Assembly (NCBI RefSeq): GCF_002929505.1
Contig: NZ_PJJL01000050.1
Span: 1,780 to 44,514, forward strand
Direction of reading: 5' to 3'
From: Cryobacterium sp. Y57
GTDB lineage: Bacteria; Actinomycetota; Actinomycetes; Actinomycetales; Microbacteriaceae
DNA length: 42,735 nucleotides
Made by a program: the position numbers and the translations under genes. Under the pieces are notes generated by a model. The model had not been told where the DNA came from. It was given only the letters and a program-made list of their open reading frames with translations, and made no database searches. Numbering within the stretch: the first letter of the stretch is position 1; the number at the start of each line of letters is the position of its first letter. Shown here piece after piece: positions 1 through 8,509 of the stretch.

Positions 1-519
1 ACCGACTTCGTCAACGATGATCAGCCCGTAACGGCGCAGTTTCACGAGTTCTTGCGGGAGCCGTCCGAGTTGGTGCGCGGTTTGGAGCCGGGCCACCCAT
101 TCGACGGCGGTTGCGAACAGCACCCGGTGGCCGGCGTGGGCGGCTTTGAGGCCGAGACCGATCGCAAGATGCGTTTTTCCGGTGCCGGGAGGGCCGAGCA
201 ACACGACGTTTTGCGCTTCAGCCAGGAACGATCCTGTCGCCAGGTGGGCGATGGTGTCGCGGCGCAACGCGGGCTGGTGGTCGAAGTTGAAGTCTTCTAA
301 AGATTTCCGAGCCGGGAACCCGGCAGCTCGGATACGGATCTCAGCCCCGGACGCTTCTCGCGCAGACACTTCCCGGGAGAGGACCGCGGCGAGGTGTTCC
401 TCGTGAGTCCAGACGGCCTGCCGGGCTTGCTCGGCCAGCCGGGTGGCGGCGTCGCGAATGCGCGGCGCTTTGAGCGCTCGAGCGAGATACTCGATCTCAC
501 TGCTGGTCGAGTCGCCCAT
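1..519 (-). CDS. istB: IS21-family helper ATPase IstB, 3' end cut by window edge
   Basis: IstB is the AAA+ helper protein that assembles with the IstA transposase of IS21-type elements. Reading from the ATG at 519, 173 codons are visible before the window ends. Walker A is GPPGTGKT at residues 109-116, and the Walker B-like stretch LIIVDEVG lies at about 166-173, right at the edge. The stop of the upstream istA frame overlaps this ATG (TGATG), the usual translational coupling in IS21 elements. The rest of the protein lies outside the window, so whether the gene is intact cannot be judged. Its partner istA is badly truncated, so the element is probably dead. Confidence 0.93.
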   Translation of the reverse strand, partial: MGDSTSSEIEYLARALKAPRIRDAATRLAEQARQAVWTHEEHLAAVLSREVSAREASGAEIRIRAAGFPARKSLEDFNFDHQPALRRDTIAHLATGSFLAEAQNVVLLGPPGTGKTHLAIGLGLKAAHAGHRVLFATAVEWVARLQTAHQLGRLPQELVKLRRYGLIIVDEVG

Positions 520-866
520 CACACGGCCTCCTCATCCACGCCGAGGGCATCAAAATCGACGCCGAACGCGGTGTCGTAATCGGCCAGATCCCGCAGCAAG
601 TCCGCATCCGCCGGCGCAGCCGGATGTTGAAATGCCCGGCGCAACCGACCGGCCTGAACCACATGGGCGGGATCGGTGATGGTCTGCGCGGTCGACCACA
701 CCCGCTCATGACAGGCCACCACACGCTCCTCCAACCGCAGCGTCACCTGGGCCAGATCTGCGGACACGTCGACCAGCCGGCCGATCGCGGTCGGGTCCAC
801 CGAGTAATCATTGCTGGCCACACGCACGTAGTAGTCCCGCGGCGCCAACTTCGAGATTCTGGGGTC
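519..866 (-). pseudogene. istA: IS21-family transposase IstA, C-terminal remnant
   Basis: About 110 codons of the C-terminal domain of an IS21 transposase remain, including the recognisable stretch RDYYVRVASNDYSVDPTAIG. A complete IstA is about 400-500 residues with an HTH and a DDE core; both are missing. The similarity fades upstream of about 850-866, where unrelated sequence leads to the neighbouring hydrolase gene. The frame ends in a TGA that overlaps the istB start. It is a truncated insertion-sequence end; the exact breakpoint is not resolvable by eye. Confidence 0.85.
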
Positions 867-989
867 CCGCAGACCTCGGAAAGCTCTTCGGTCGCGAGTG
901 ACCCGCGCGTACCGGCCGAGACTCCCCGGGCCGACAGCCCCGGCACTAGCATCCCTGCATATATACGCACGGGTACTCGCTCGGGTCGG

Positions 990-1844
990 CTATGCGAGGT
1001 GCTCGAGAAGGTACGCGGCGATCTGCTCGGGTCGCATCGACTCGGACAGGGAGACGCCCTCGGCTGACCAGGCCTCCGCCGGTTGCGGCTCAGTGCCCGG
1101 GTCGCCGCCAACCGAACGCGCGACAGCGAAGAACGAGCTGCGCACCACGTCTTCACCGCCGCCGTGGCCGCCTTCATCGAGGTGTCCGTGGTCGGTTGTG
1201 ATGCCGACCAGCCAGTCTTCGTCTTCGCGCGCGGCACGTGAGGCGATGGCGTGCAACAGGGTGCCGAGGTGCTCGTCGACTCGGGTCACGGCCATGAGGT
1301 ATTCCGCCGAAGCCCCACCGTAAACGTGCCCGGCCTCATCGACTTCGCCGAGGTACACGAAACTCGCATCCGGGCCGCCCTGGCTCAAGTACAACTGCGA
1401 GATGTCGGCCACCTCGGAGTCGGCGCGCCGATAGCCGTACAGTTCGCCGTCGCGCACGATGACCTTGTGGACCCCGGCGTTCTGCTGGTCAAGGCGGGGG
1501 CTGATCACCGGGCCGGGGCCGGCCGGGTCGGCCAGCGGGGGCCAGCCGCTCGCCACGTAACTGGTCACCGACTGGTCGGCGAAATACGCGCGGCTGAGCA
1601 GGTCGGCATTGGCCCGAAGCGTGTGGCCGTGGAAGGTGTTGTCGAACACGTTGTGCTCGGCGTGGGTAGCCCCGGTGAGAATCGACGACCAGCCGGGCCC
1701 CGAAATGGTGGGCACCTCCATGGTCATCGCGGCTAGATGACCGCGTTCGATGAACGCGCTGAGGTTCGGCGCCGACCCGGAGCGCAAAGCCCGGTCGATG
1801 ATGAGGCCGTCGATGCCGATCAGGCAGAACTTGCGGCGGCTCAT
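990..1844 (-). CDS. Alkaline-phosphatase-superfamily hydrolase (type I phosphodiesterase/nucleotide pyrophosphatase-like)
   Basis: A 284-residue cytoplasmic-looking protein with the metal-binding pattern of the alkaline phosphatase superfamily: Asp12 in IGIDG, a nucleophile region PTISGPGWSS at 45-54, Asp169 and His173 in GEVDEAGH, Asp218-His219 in TTDHGH and His227. Members hydrolyse phosphate mono- or diesters or phosphonoacetate; the sequence does not say which. Its ATG overlaps the stop of the ABC ATPase gene (ATGA at 1844-1841), so it is the last gene of the transport operon and probably acts on the imported substrate. It has no signal peptide. The family is sure; the substrate (organophosphate or phosphonate) is inference from the neighbours. 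Confidence 0.85.
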   Translation of the reverse strand: MSRRKFCLIGIDGLIIDRALRSGSAPNLSAFIERGHLAAMTMEVPTISGPGWSSILTGATHAEHNVFDNTFHGHTLRANADLLSRAYFADQSVTSYVASGWPPLADPAGPGPVISPRLDQQNAGVHKVIVRDGELYGYRRADSEVADISQLYLSQGGPDASFVYLGEVDEAGHVYGGASAEYLMAVTRVDEHLGTLLHAIASRAAREDEDWLVGITTDHGHLDEGGHGGGEDVVRSSFFAVARSVGGDPGTEPQPAEAWSAEGVSLSESMRPEQIAAYLLEHLA

Positions 1845-2947
1845 GCTGCAACCCGTGCAGTCTGGTTGACCGCGGCTGTGTCGATCAGGGCATCTTCGGC
1901 GTGCACGGTGAGGCGCACCCGATGCCCGCGCTCGAACAGCTGGGCCTCACGCGACGGCAGGTCGACCCGAATCGGGTTGGGCAGTTCGGGAAATATCACA
2001 GTCAGGCTCGAGATAGCACCGCGTAGCGTGAGCGCGGTCACGACGCCGGTGTCGATCGTGGTCGCGCCGGCTGGCCGGTCGCTTTCCGGGCGGATGCTGA
2101 TGTGCTCGGGTCGCACAAGAAGTTCCACGAGGTCGCCGGTGCTGTATCCGGCCGTGGCCAGGTCAAGTTGCTGGGTGAGCGCCGACACCTGGCCGGCTCC
2201 CGTGACTCGGCCTGGAATGCGATTGACCACCCCGATGAATGACGACACGAAGGCGGTCGTGGGTTGGCGATACACCTCGTGAGGAGTGCCGACCTGCTCG
2301 ATTCGACCGGCGCGCATCACGGCCACTCGGTCGGCCATGCTCAGCGCCTCCTCTTGGTCGTGCGTGACAAGCACGGTCGTGGTGCCCATTTCATATTGAA
2401 TACGTCGAATCTCTTCCCGAAGCTGCACCCGCACCTGCGCGTCCAGCGCCGACAGCGGCTCATCGAGCAGTAGCACGCGTGGTTCGATGGCGATTGCCCG
2501 GGCCAGCGCCACCCGCTGTTGCTGGCCGCCGGAGAGTTGCTGGGGATACTTTGCCCCGTGGTCGACTAGGCCGACTAGTGCGAGCAGTTCGGCCGCCCGG
2601 GTTGTCCGGCGGGAGCGGCTGGCTCCTCGCACCCGTAGCCCGTATGCCACGTTTTCGGTCGCCGTCTGGTGCGGAAATAGCGAGTAGGCCTGAAAGACGA
2701 TGCCGATGCCGCGCTTGTCAATGCGCCGGTGAGTCACGTCACTGCCGTCGATGTGTACGGTTCCACCGTCGGGGCGTTCCAGCCCGGCTATCACCCGCAG
2801 CGCGGTGGTCTTGCCGCATCCCGACGGGCCAAGCACGGCGAGCAGTTCGCCGCCCCGAATCGAGAGGTCGACGTCATTCAACACGCTCTGGCGCGCGTAG
2901 CTCTTGCTGATGGAACGAAGGGTGACGTCTGCACTGGTGCCGGTCAT
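1841..2947 (-). CDS. ABC transporter ATP-binding protein, PotA/FbpC-like with C-terminal TOBE region
   Basis: The 368-residue ATPase powers import through the two permeases upstream. Walker A GPSGCGKT is at 40-47, the signature LSGGQ at 138-142 and Walker B LLLDEP at 159-164, followed by the H-loop in LVTHDQ. The roughly 120 residues after the nucleotide-binding domain fit the TOBE-type regulatory domain of the spermidine/iron/2-aminoethylphosphonate/thiamine importer group. It overlaps the genes on both sides by 4 bp (ATGA at 2947-2944 and at 1844-1841), so the operon is translationally coupled. The ATPase family covers several substrates and does not identify the ligand on its own. Confidence 0.93.
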   Translation of the reverse strand: MTGTSADVTLRSISKSYARQSVLNDVDLSIRGGELLAVLGPSGCGKTTALRVIAGLERPDGGTVHIDGSDVTHRRIDKRGIGIVFQAYSLFPHQTATENVAYGLRVRGASRSRRTTRAAELLALVGLVDHGAKYPQQLSGGQQQRVALARAIAIEPRVLLLDEPLSALDAQVRVQLREEIRRIQYEMGTTTVLVTHDQEEALSMADRVAVMRAGRIEQVGTPHEVYRQPTTAFVSSFIGVVNRIPGRVTGAGQVSALTQQLDLATAGYSTGDLVELLVRPEHISIRPESDRPAGATTIDTGVVTALTLRGAISSLTVIFPELPNPIRVDLPSREAQLFERGHRVRLTVHAEDALIDTAAVNQTARVAA

Positions 2948-3765
2948 GAGGCAGTCCTTAGGTCAGGGGAACGCGGGAGGGAAGTGCGGTGCTTTGAGAG
3001 CCCGCGGCCGGTGAGTGCCGACAGCACCAGCCAGGTGCCCACAATGGTGATTAGCGAGAGACCGGCCGCCGCCCGCGGGCGGTCCTGCCCGATCTGCACC
3101 AAGAACACCGGGAACGTCGAGTGCAGCAGCAGAGTGGCAAGTACGTATTCACCCAGCACCATGGTGAACGACAGCAGCGCCGCGGTCAGCAGCGCCGCCC
3201 GCAGGTTTGGCAGGATGATGCTGAAAAACGTGCGCACTGGTCCCGACCCGAGACTCGCACTCGCCATGCACAGGGTGCGCAGGTCAATGGCCCGAAGCCC
3301 CGCATCGAGCGCGCGGTACACGAGCGGCAGCGTGAGAATCACATAGAAAGGCACCAGACTGTAGACGCTCGTGAGAAAGCCGGGCGTGGTGACACGAAAT
3401 GCGAGGTTGGCGCCGTTGACGAGTGCGACTGCGGGGACGACGAATGGAATCACCGACAGTGCCTCCGCGAGCGGCAGCCAGCGCCGCGCGCGCAGGTGCA
3501 GCCAGACGAGCGTGGGAATGAGCAGCGCAAACGATGCCACGATGGTGAGCAAGGCGAGCGTCAGGCTCTGCAGCACCTGCGGGGCAAACCCCGAGTCCGC
3601 CACGGCATCCCGGATCGGTTCGAGTGATAAGCCCTGCTCCGGCAGCGTGAATCCGAACGAAGCGGATGCCACGAGCGGCACCGCAAATAGGAGCCCGGCC
3701 GTGACGAGAACGATCCCCTGCACAATGCTGCGAGAGCCTGTGCCGATGCGGCTCGTGCCGCTCAC
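2944..3765 (-). CDS. ABC transporter permease, second membrane subunit
   Basis: About 273 residues with roughly six hydrophobic segments and the binding-protein-dependent transport motif region in the middle (LRTLCMASASLGSGPVRTF), which contacts the ATPase. I place the start at the GTG at 3765, which overlaps the stop of the preceding permease in a GTGA quartet. A further GTG at 3774 would add three residues. It pairs with the larger permease to form the heterodimeric membrane channel of a PotBC/FbpB-like importer. Confidence 0.9.
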   Translation of the reverse strand: MSGTSRIGTGSRSIVQGIVLVTAGLLFAVPLVASASFGFTLPEQGLSLEPIRDAVADSGFAPQVLQSLTLALLTIVASFALLIPTLVWLHLRARRWLPLAEALSVIPFVVPAVALVNGANLAFRVTTPGFLTSVYSLVPFYVILTLPLVYRALDAGLRAIDLRTLCMASASLGSGPVRTFFSIILPNLRAALLTAALLSFTMVLGEYVLATLLLHSTFPVFLVQIGQDRPRAAAGLSLITIVGTWLVLSALTGRGLSKHRTSLPRSPDLRTAS

Positions 3766-4727
3766 TGCAACCACCGCGTGGTGCGCCGTACGAGCAGGTG
3801 GCGCAGCACCATGGCAAGCGTGATCACGAGCATCATTCCGGTCGCTAGGGCGGCGCCGAAACTCTGATCGGTGAGCACGTTGCCCGAGATGAAGAAGCCG
3901 ATCAAAATCGGCACCAGGTTAGCGCCGCCGCCGCTCAAGGCATACGCGGTCGCGTAGGCGCTGAACGAGTTCGCGAAGAGCAGCAGCACTGCGCCTCCAA
4001 TGGCGGGGGAAAGAATGGGCAGCAGAATGTCGGTTAGGTAGCGCCAACGGCCAGCCCCGAGGCTCAGTGCGGATTCGCCCCATTCCCGGCGGATGCCCAT
4101 GATGGCCGGCAGCACGAGAATCGCCATCAACGGCACCTGAAAGTAGAGGTAGACCACAACGAGTCCCCAGAACGATGACACCGCGAAGATCTCGGTGAGG
4201 TCCCACCCGGTCGCGTCGAAGACGGCGATCGTGATCAGGCCCTGCGAGCCGATGGTCGCGATGAACGCAAACGCCAACGGAATGCCACCGAGCTGTGACG
4301 CAACGACCGAGTACGAGAGCATGATCGAGCGCAGCCAGCGCGGGTGCTGCAGCGTGGCCAGGGCCCAGGCCACGAGCAGTCCGAGCGCGCCGCCGAGAAC
4401 AGCGGTGACGGCGGAGAGCGCCATAGTGTTCAGGAACGCGGAGAGATACTGTTGCTCACCGAGTTTGACCATGGACTTGAGCGACCAGGCGCCGGAGTTG
4501 TCATGCAGGCTGGTCCACACGTTGGCCACGATCGGCAGTAGCAAAAACACGCCTATGAAGGCGAAGTAGGGAAGCAGGCCCAGGGCGTTGCGACCTGGAA
4601 GTCGCGCCAGCAGCAGCTGCCGGCCAGCGGATCCCACACTCACCGGCTGCGACACCGCCTCAGCGGCCCGGGCTCGCCCCCGCACAAGCAGGTCACTGGC
4701 CTGCGACACGAGCACCCCACTGGTCAA
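3762..4727 (-). CDS. ABC transporter permease, first membrane subunit
   Basis: A permease of up to 321 residues with about six transmembrane segments. The first begins near residue 50 (ALGLLPYFAFIGVFLLLPIV) after a polar N-terminal extension. The coupling loop is around GESALSLGAGRWRYL. The reading frame opens with TTG at 4727, 35 bp inside the upstream binding-protein gene. No strong ribosome binding site is visible, and GTG codons at 4715, 4709 and 4685 are alternatives, so the N-terminus is uncertain. Gene order (binding protein, permease, permease, ATPase) is the standard importer order. Confidence 0.88.
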   Translation of the reverse strand: MTSGVLVSQASDLLVRGRARAAEAVSQPVSVGSAGRQLLLARLPGRNALGLLPYFAFIGVFLLLPIVANVWTSLHDNSGAWSLKSMVKLGEQQYLSAFLNTMALSAVTAVLGGALGLLVAWALATLQHPRWLRSIMLSYSVVASQLGGIPLAFAFIATIGSQGLITIAVFDATGWDLTEIFAVSSFWGLVVVYLYFQVPLMAILVLPAIMGIRREWGESALSLGAGRWRYLTDILLPILSPAIGGAVLLLFANSFSAYATAYALSGGGANLVPILIGFFISGNVLTDQSFGAALATGMMLVITLAMVLRHLLVRRTTRWLQ

Positions 4728-5859
4728 CGATCAGCTCAGTCGCCGCAGCAGCCTGGTCAAGCGTGGGAAATTTGATCTGTGCAAGGATGTCGGCCGAAGG
4801 AAGGGCGTCGCGGGCTTCCTGGGGAAGGGTGCCGGCGGCATCCATCGCGGCGTACCGGGCGGGCACGGCACCGCTCTTGGCGTAGCTGATCGCGCCCTCG
4901 TCGCTGAGCAGCCACTCCACCCACAGGCGGGCAGCGTTCGGCTGCGGGCTGTCGTTGGTGATTGGCTGGGCGTAATAGTTGCCGAACACGCCGTCGCCGG
5001 GTACCAGAACCTGCAGGTCTACCGCCGACTGCGTCATCTCGGCTTCGAGGCCGCTGTAGTTATAGTTCCAGTCGAAGGTCACGGCCGCTTCGCCGGTCGA
5101 GAGTGCGGCAGCGTTCGAGACCGAGTTGACGAGGTATCCGCCAGCCGCGAGATCAGCGAAGTAGTCGATCCCGGGCTGGATGTTGTCGAGGCTGCCGCCG
5201 TTGGCTAGCGCCGCCGCGAAGACCGTGGCAAGTGAGGAGGCGCCATCGCGCGGGTCGCTGATGGTGATCTTGCCCTTGTACTGCGGGTCCTTGAGGTCGG
5301 CGAACGAGGCGGGCACGTCGACCTCGTCGGCATTGACGCCGATGCTGAGCACGCCGTAGTACGCGCCGACCCAGTAGCCCTCGGGGTCTTTGAGACCGTC
5401 GGGTACCTCGGCGATCTGGGTGGGCACGTAGATGTCGAGCAGGTCCTGGTCGATAGCCGGCTGCGTGAATGAGTAGCCGATGTCGAGGACGTCGGGTTGG
5501 GTGGACTGGCCCTTGAGGTTCTTCACGGCGGAGAGTTCCTCGCCGCTGGACGCGTTCGGGCTGGCCACCTCGACCTTCACGCCGTACTTAGCTTCAAAAC
5601 CCGCGAAAGACTCGCCGTAGTTTGCCCAGGTCTCCGGGTAGGCGATGAGCTGCACCATCCCCTCCGCCTGAGCGAGCACGATGATCTCGTCGAGGGTCCC
5701 CCCGATTTCGCGGGCCTCGGCGGCCGGCGCGGAGCAGCTAGCCAGCAGCGGAAGGGTGACGGCGAGGCCGATGGCCGCCGCTACCGAGCGGATGCCAGCA
5801 CGGCGTCGCGCAGACGAAGATGCAGACGGCCGAGACAAACGAGAGAAAAGGGCAGGCAT
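4693..5859 (-). CDS. Extracellular solute-binding lipoprotein of the ABC importer
   Basis: A 388-residue family 1-type binding protein that captures the ligand outside the membrane. The N-terminus has an arginine-rich stretch, a hydrophobic core and a lipobox ending LASC at 39-42, so the mature protein should be lipid-anchored at Cys42. I chose the ATG at 5859 because GGAG lies about 8 bases upstream and the signal peptide follows at once; the open frame continues upstream to 6504 but only antisense to the HAD gene. The fold resembles ferric/2-aminoethylphosphonate/spermidine binding proteins. It is the first gene of the operon, read from the palindrome-containing divergent region at 5860-6021. 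Confidence 0.9.
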   Translation of the reverse strand: MPALFSRLSRPSASSSARRRAGIRSVAAAIGLAVTLPLLASCSAPAAEAREIGGTLDEIIVLAQAEGMVQLIAYPETWANYGESFAGFEAKYGVKVEVASPNASSGEELSAVKNLKGQSTQPDVLDIGYSFTQPAIDQDLLDIYVPTQIAEVPDGLKDPEGYWVGAYYGVLSIGVNADEVDVPASFADLKDPQYKGKITISDPRDGASSLATVFAAALANGGSLDNIQPGIDYFADLAAGGYLVNSVSNAAALSTGEAAVTFDWNYNYSGLEAEMTQSAVDLQVLVPGDGVFGNYYAQPITNDSPQPNAARLWVEWLLSDEGAISYAKSGAVPARYAAMDAAGTLPQEARDALPSADILAQIKFPTLDQAAAATELIVDQWGARVAGQ

Positions 5860-5954
5860 AGTCGCGCTCCAGAAGAAGTGGTGGGTGGGATATTTCCAGC
5901 GTTGAGCACCGAGGTGTCTGGCAAATGAACTGTGCGTGTCCGTCCGTTGAATTT

Positions 5955-5964
5955 GGTCTAGACC
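5955..5964. promoter_or_regulatory. Probable GntR/HutC-type operator in the divergent promoter region
   Basis: The perfect 10-bp palindrome GGTCTAGACC lies in the 162-bp gap between the binding-protein gene (minus) and the HAD gene (plus). It matches the core of sites bound by UTRA-domain GntR regulators such as DasR and PhnF (TGGTCTAGACCA-like). A UTRA-type GntR gene lies at 6689-7600, so this is its most likely operator. Binding is inferred from the match and the position. Confidence 0.7.
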
Positions 5965-6021
5965 GTTTTTTGAGTACTTCATAGTGGATACTTTGCGCAC
6001 CCAATACAAAGGACGACCGAG

Positions 6022-6765
6022 ATGGCAGAACAGCGGGGGACACCGACAGCCGGCTGGAGCATGGCCGAGATGCAGGGTGTACTGCTCGATTTCAATGGCA
6101 CCCTGTCTGACGATGAAGACCTGTTGAGTGACTTGATCTGCGAGCTGGCGCGCGACGAGCTGGGCGTGCAGCTGAGCGCCGACAGGTACACCGCCGTGTG
6201 CGCGGGCCTCAGCGATCGCGCAATCGTGACGCTGCTTGCCGCTGAGAGCACGCGGCCCCATGCATCCGTCGATATGTTGCTGACCGAGTTGACCGAACGA
6301 TATCAGCGGGAGGCTGCTCGGGTTCAGCTGATCTCGCAACCTGCCCGGGACTTTGTGCGACAGGCCGCTGGGCTCGGCCTGGCCCTGGCCGTGGTCACCG
6401 GAGCGGGCCGGCAGAGCGTCCTGCCCGCCTTGCGGAACGCCGGCCTGCACGAACTGCTGGGCACAGTTGTCGCGGAAGAGGATGTGGCCGTGGGCAAACC
6501 GCACCCCGAGGGCTTTCTGCGCGGGGCGGAGTTGCTCGGGCTCAGCGATCCCATGCGGATCGTGGTGCTGGAGGATTCACTTCCTGGGATTGCGGCGGCG
6601 CGGGCGGCTGGCATGCGAGTGCTCGCGATCGCGGGGACGCACTCTGCGAGCGAGCTGGCATCGCACTGCGACGGGGTGCTGGAGTCGCTCAGCCCGCCAG
6701 CGTTGATCCGGCGCTTCGGTTCGGCGGTGGAGAATGTGGTGGGCTGGTCTGCGACGGCTCGCTGA
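6022..6765 (+). CDS. HAD-superfamily (subfamily IA) hydrolase with DxN motif I
   Basis: A 247-residue phosphatase-fold protein. Motif I is DFNGT with nucleophile Asp23; the usual second Asp is Asn25. Motif II Thr126 (VVTGAG), motif III Lys159 (VGKPHPEGF) and motif IV Glu184-Asp185 (VLEDSLPG) are present. The cap region of about residues 30-110 fits the beta-phosphoglucomutase/phosphonatase group. AAGGAC sits upstream of the ATG at 6022; the second ATG at 6061 is an alternative. It is transcribed away from the transport operon, across the probable GntR operator, so co-regulation is likely. It could dephosphorylate or cleave a product of the imported phospho-compound; the substrate is unknown. 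Its last 77 bp overlap the convergent regulator gene. Confidence 0.85.
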   Translation: MAEQRGTPTAGWSMAEMQGVLLDFNGTLSDDEDLLSDLICELARDELGVQLSADRYTAVCAGLSDRAIVTLLAAESTRPHASVDMLLTELTERYQREAARVQLISQPARDFVRQAAGLGLALAVVTGAGRQSVLPALRNAGLHELLGTVVAEEDVAVGKPHPEGFLRGAELLGLSDPMRIVVLEDSLPGIAAARAAGMRVLAIAGTHSASELASHCDGVLESLSPPALIRRFGSAVENVVGWSATAR

Positions 6766-7600
6766 GGGAATCCGTTGCCGAACTGACGCGGCCCGAGACG
6801 GTTACGCGCAGCGTGTCGGAGCGGAACAGGTCGCGGGAGAACTCCACCGGCGTGCCGTTGCCCGCGATCGATGTGCGGGCGATGCTAAGAATCGGGCTGC
6901 CTGGGGCGGCATCGAGCACGGCGGCATCCGCCGGGTCGATGATGATCGCGGTTAGTTCCTGTGTGGCGGAGACCGGCCCGAGTGCGTAGTGCCGGCGCAT
7001 GATCGAATACATCGACCCCGTGAGGTCGAGGTCGAGCAGGTCAGCAAATAGGGCAGTGGGAAAGAACGAGCGTTCGAGTACTACGGCCACATCGTCGGCG
7101 AACCGCACTCGTATCACGTCGAAAACGGTGTCGTCGGGGCCGAGCCGCAGCGCCGCGCGGGTGGCGTCGTCGGGAACCTGCACGGTGGCCGAAATGAGCC
7201 GGGAGGATGCCGTCATGGCCGACTGCAACAGTTGGGTGCGCAGGCCGACCAGGTTAGAAATGTCCACGTCGGAGCGGTGATTGGCGATCACGGCGCCGCC
7301 GTGGCGGCCGCGGGTGCGGGTGAGCCATCCAGCGGTCTGCAGGCCTTCAAGGGCCTGTCGCAGGGTCATTCGGCTCACGGCGAGGGCTTCGGCAAGCTGG
7401 CGTTCCGGCGGTAGCTTGTCGCCAGCGGTCAGGTTGCCTGAGGTGACCAGGCTGCACACCCACTCGGCGATCTGCAGGTGCACGGGTGACGCGGGGTGCC
7501 AGCGCGCCCGTCGCTCGCGAGCGAGGGAGAGGACGCATGCCAGCGGTACCGTGGGGGTCGAGGGGGCGGGGTCAGTCTCGCCGAAGTTCAGTGTGCTCAT
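6689..7600 (-). CDS. GntR-family transcriptional regulator, HutC/UTRA subfamily
   Basis: A 303-residue regulator. A winged helix-turn-helix lies at about residues 45-110 (LPPERQLAEALAVSRMTLRQALEGL is its core), followed by a UTRA ligand-binding domain at about 130-270. The proline/serine-rich tail (about 275-303) is encoded antisense to the end of the HAD gene. AGAGGA lies about 10 bases before the ATG at 7600. UTRA regulators usually sense a sugar-phosphate or phosphonate-type metabolite and repress adjacent transport genes, which fits the operator at 5955-5964. No second palindrome is visible upstream of its own start. Confidence 0.9.
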   Translation of the reverse strand: MSTLNFGETDPAPSTPTVPLACVLSLARERRARWHPASPVHLQIAEWVCSLVTSGNLTAGDKLPPERQLAEALAVSRMTLRQALEGLQTAGWLTRTRGRHGGAVIANHRSDVDISNLVGLRTQLLQSAMTASSRLISATVQVPDDATRAALRLGPDDTVFDVIRVRFADDVAVVLERSFFPTALFADLLDLDLTGSMYSIMRRHYALGPVSATQELTAIIIDPADAAVLDAAPGSPILSIARTSIAGNGTPVEFSRDLFRSDTLRVTVSGRVSSATDSLSEPSQTSPPHSPPPNRSAGSTLAG

Positions 7601-7759
7601 GACTCGGATGTCCTCTGGGTCAGCGTGGCAACGGTGTGCCCGAGCTTAGCCTCAGCCCACCGGTCGGTTGCTGACGAAACCGTGATTTCTTCTTATCCCG
7701 GTTCTGGTGATTGCGGCGTGATTGACGATTAGTCCCGCCCGTTGACTGTTTCGATTGCA

Positions 7760-8460
7760 GTCAATACGCAGCCTCGTTCGTCTCTTGCCGCAGGCTTTCC
7801 TCCGTGCTAGCGGAGAGTTTTTTTGACGTCGAGGGTAGGGATTTCGAGGCGGTTGACAACCTCATCGCGGGGCGTTGAGTGCGAGCATGGATGCAACGAC
7901 GCATCGAAACAGCACCCGCCGACCAGGCGCCGGTGTCAGCGGCCGACCGTCCTGCAGTACCGGCGTGGATTGCCGATCGGCGGGTGCTCGATGCTGCCGG
8001 CACCGACCCCGCATGGCGGGACCACCTCGCGGAGCGGTACGAGTACTTGGCCGTCCGCCTCGAGGAACGCGGCACAGCGATCGCCACCGAACAGCCCGAC
8101 TGGGCACAGCAGCTTGGCGATGTCCCGGCCGAGAGCACCCTTCGCCAGGAGTGGGTGCGCCTCGCTGACGAAGTCGACGTGTTCCGCGATCGGTACAAGG
8201 TCGACCCGGCCCAAACACAGGCTATCCCTGAGGCGTACCGTGAGCGCGGTGTTGGTGCGGAGCTTGCGGCCCGCGTGGCGGCACTGCAGGAGACGGCTTG
8301 GGCTCAGAGCGCCCGGCTGAACACCTCCGAGGCTGGGCGGCAGAAGCCACCCACCGCGCTCAAGGCGATGCGCGCCGCGAACCGGGCCACGGACGACCGG
8401 CAGCGTGAAGTGCAGCGCGCGGCTGGTCTCATGATGGATTTTGAGCTCAGGACTCCGTAA
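7760..8460 (+). pseudogene. MobF-type conjugative relaxase, C-terminal remnant
   Basis: The frame carries the extreme C-terminal region of an actinobacterial TraA/TrwC-like relaxase-helicase, recognisable in AWIADRR, DPAWRDHLAERYEYLAVRLEERG and the following R-x-x-W...FRDRY pattern. Relaxase-like sequence continues upstream of the 7879 GTG but is cut by an in-frame TGA at 7876-7878, so the gene is broken. No relaxase catalytic domain or helicase motif is present here. The piece that should precede it in a normal gene is found downstream at 9183-9800, i.e. the order is swapped. Confidence 0.72.
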
Positions 8461-8509
8461 ACTTGTGTGTGCGCTTTCAGAAAATCGACGGTGACTGGCT
8501 TGCTAGAAA

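Noticed and set aside
5860..6504. N-terminal extension of the binding-protein frame to about 600 residues
   Set aside because: The extension is antisense to the HAD gene, and a signal peptide with lipobox and ribosome binding site starts at 5859.
7742..7764. TTGACTG/CAGTCAA inverted repeat as an operator or transposon end
   Set aside because: Only a 7-bp stem, with no partner copy and no gene it clearly controls.
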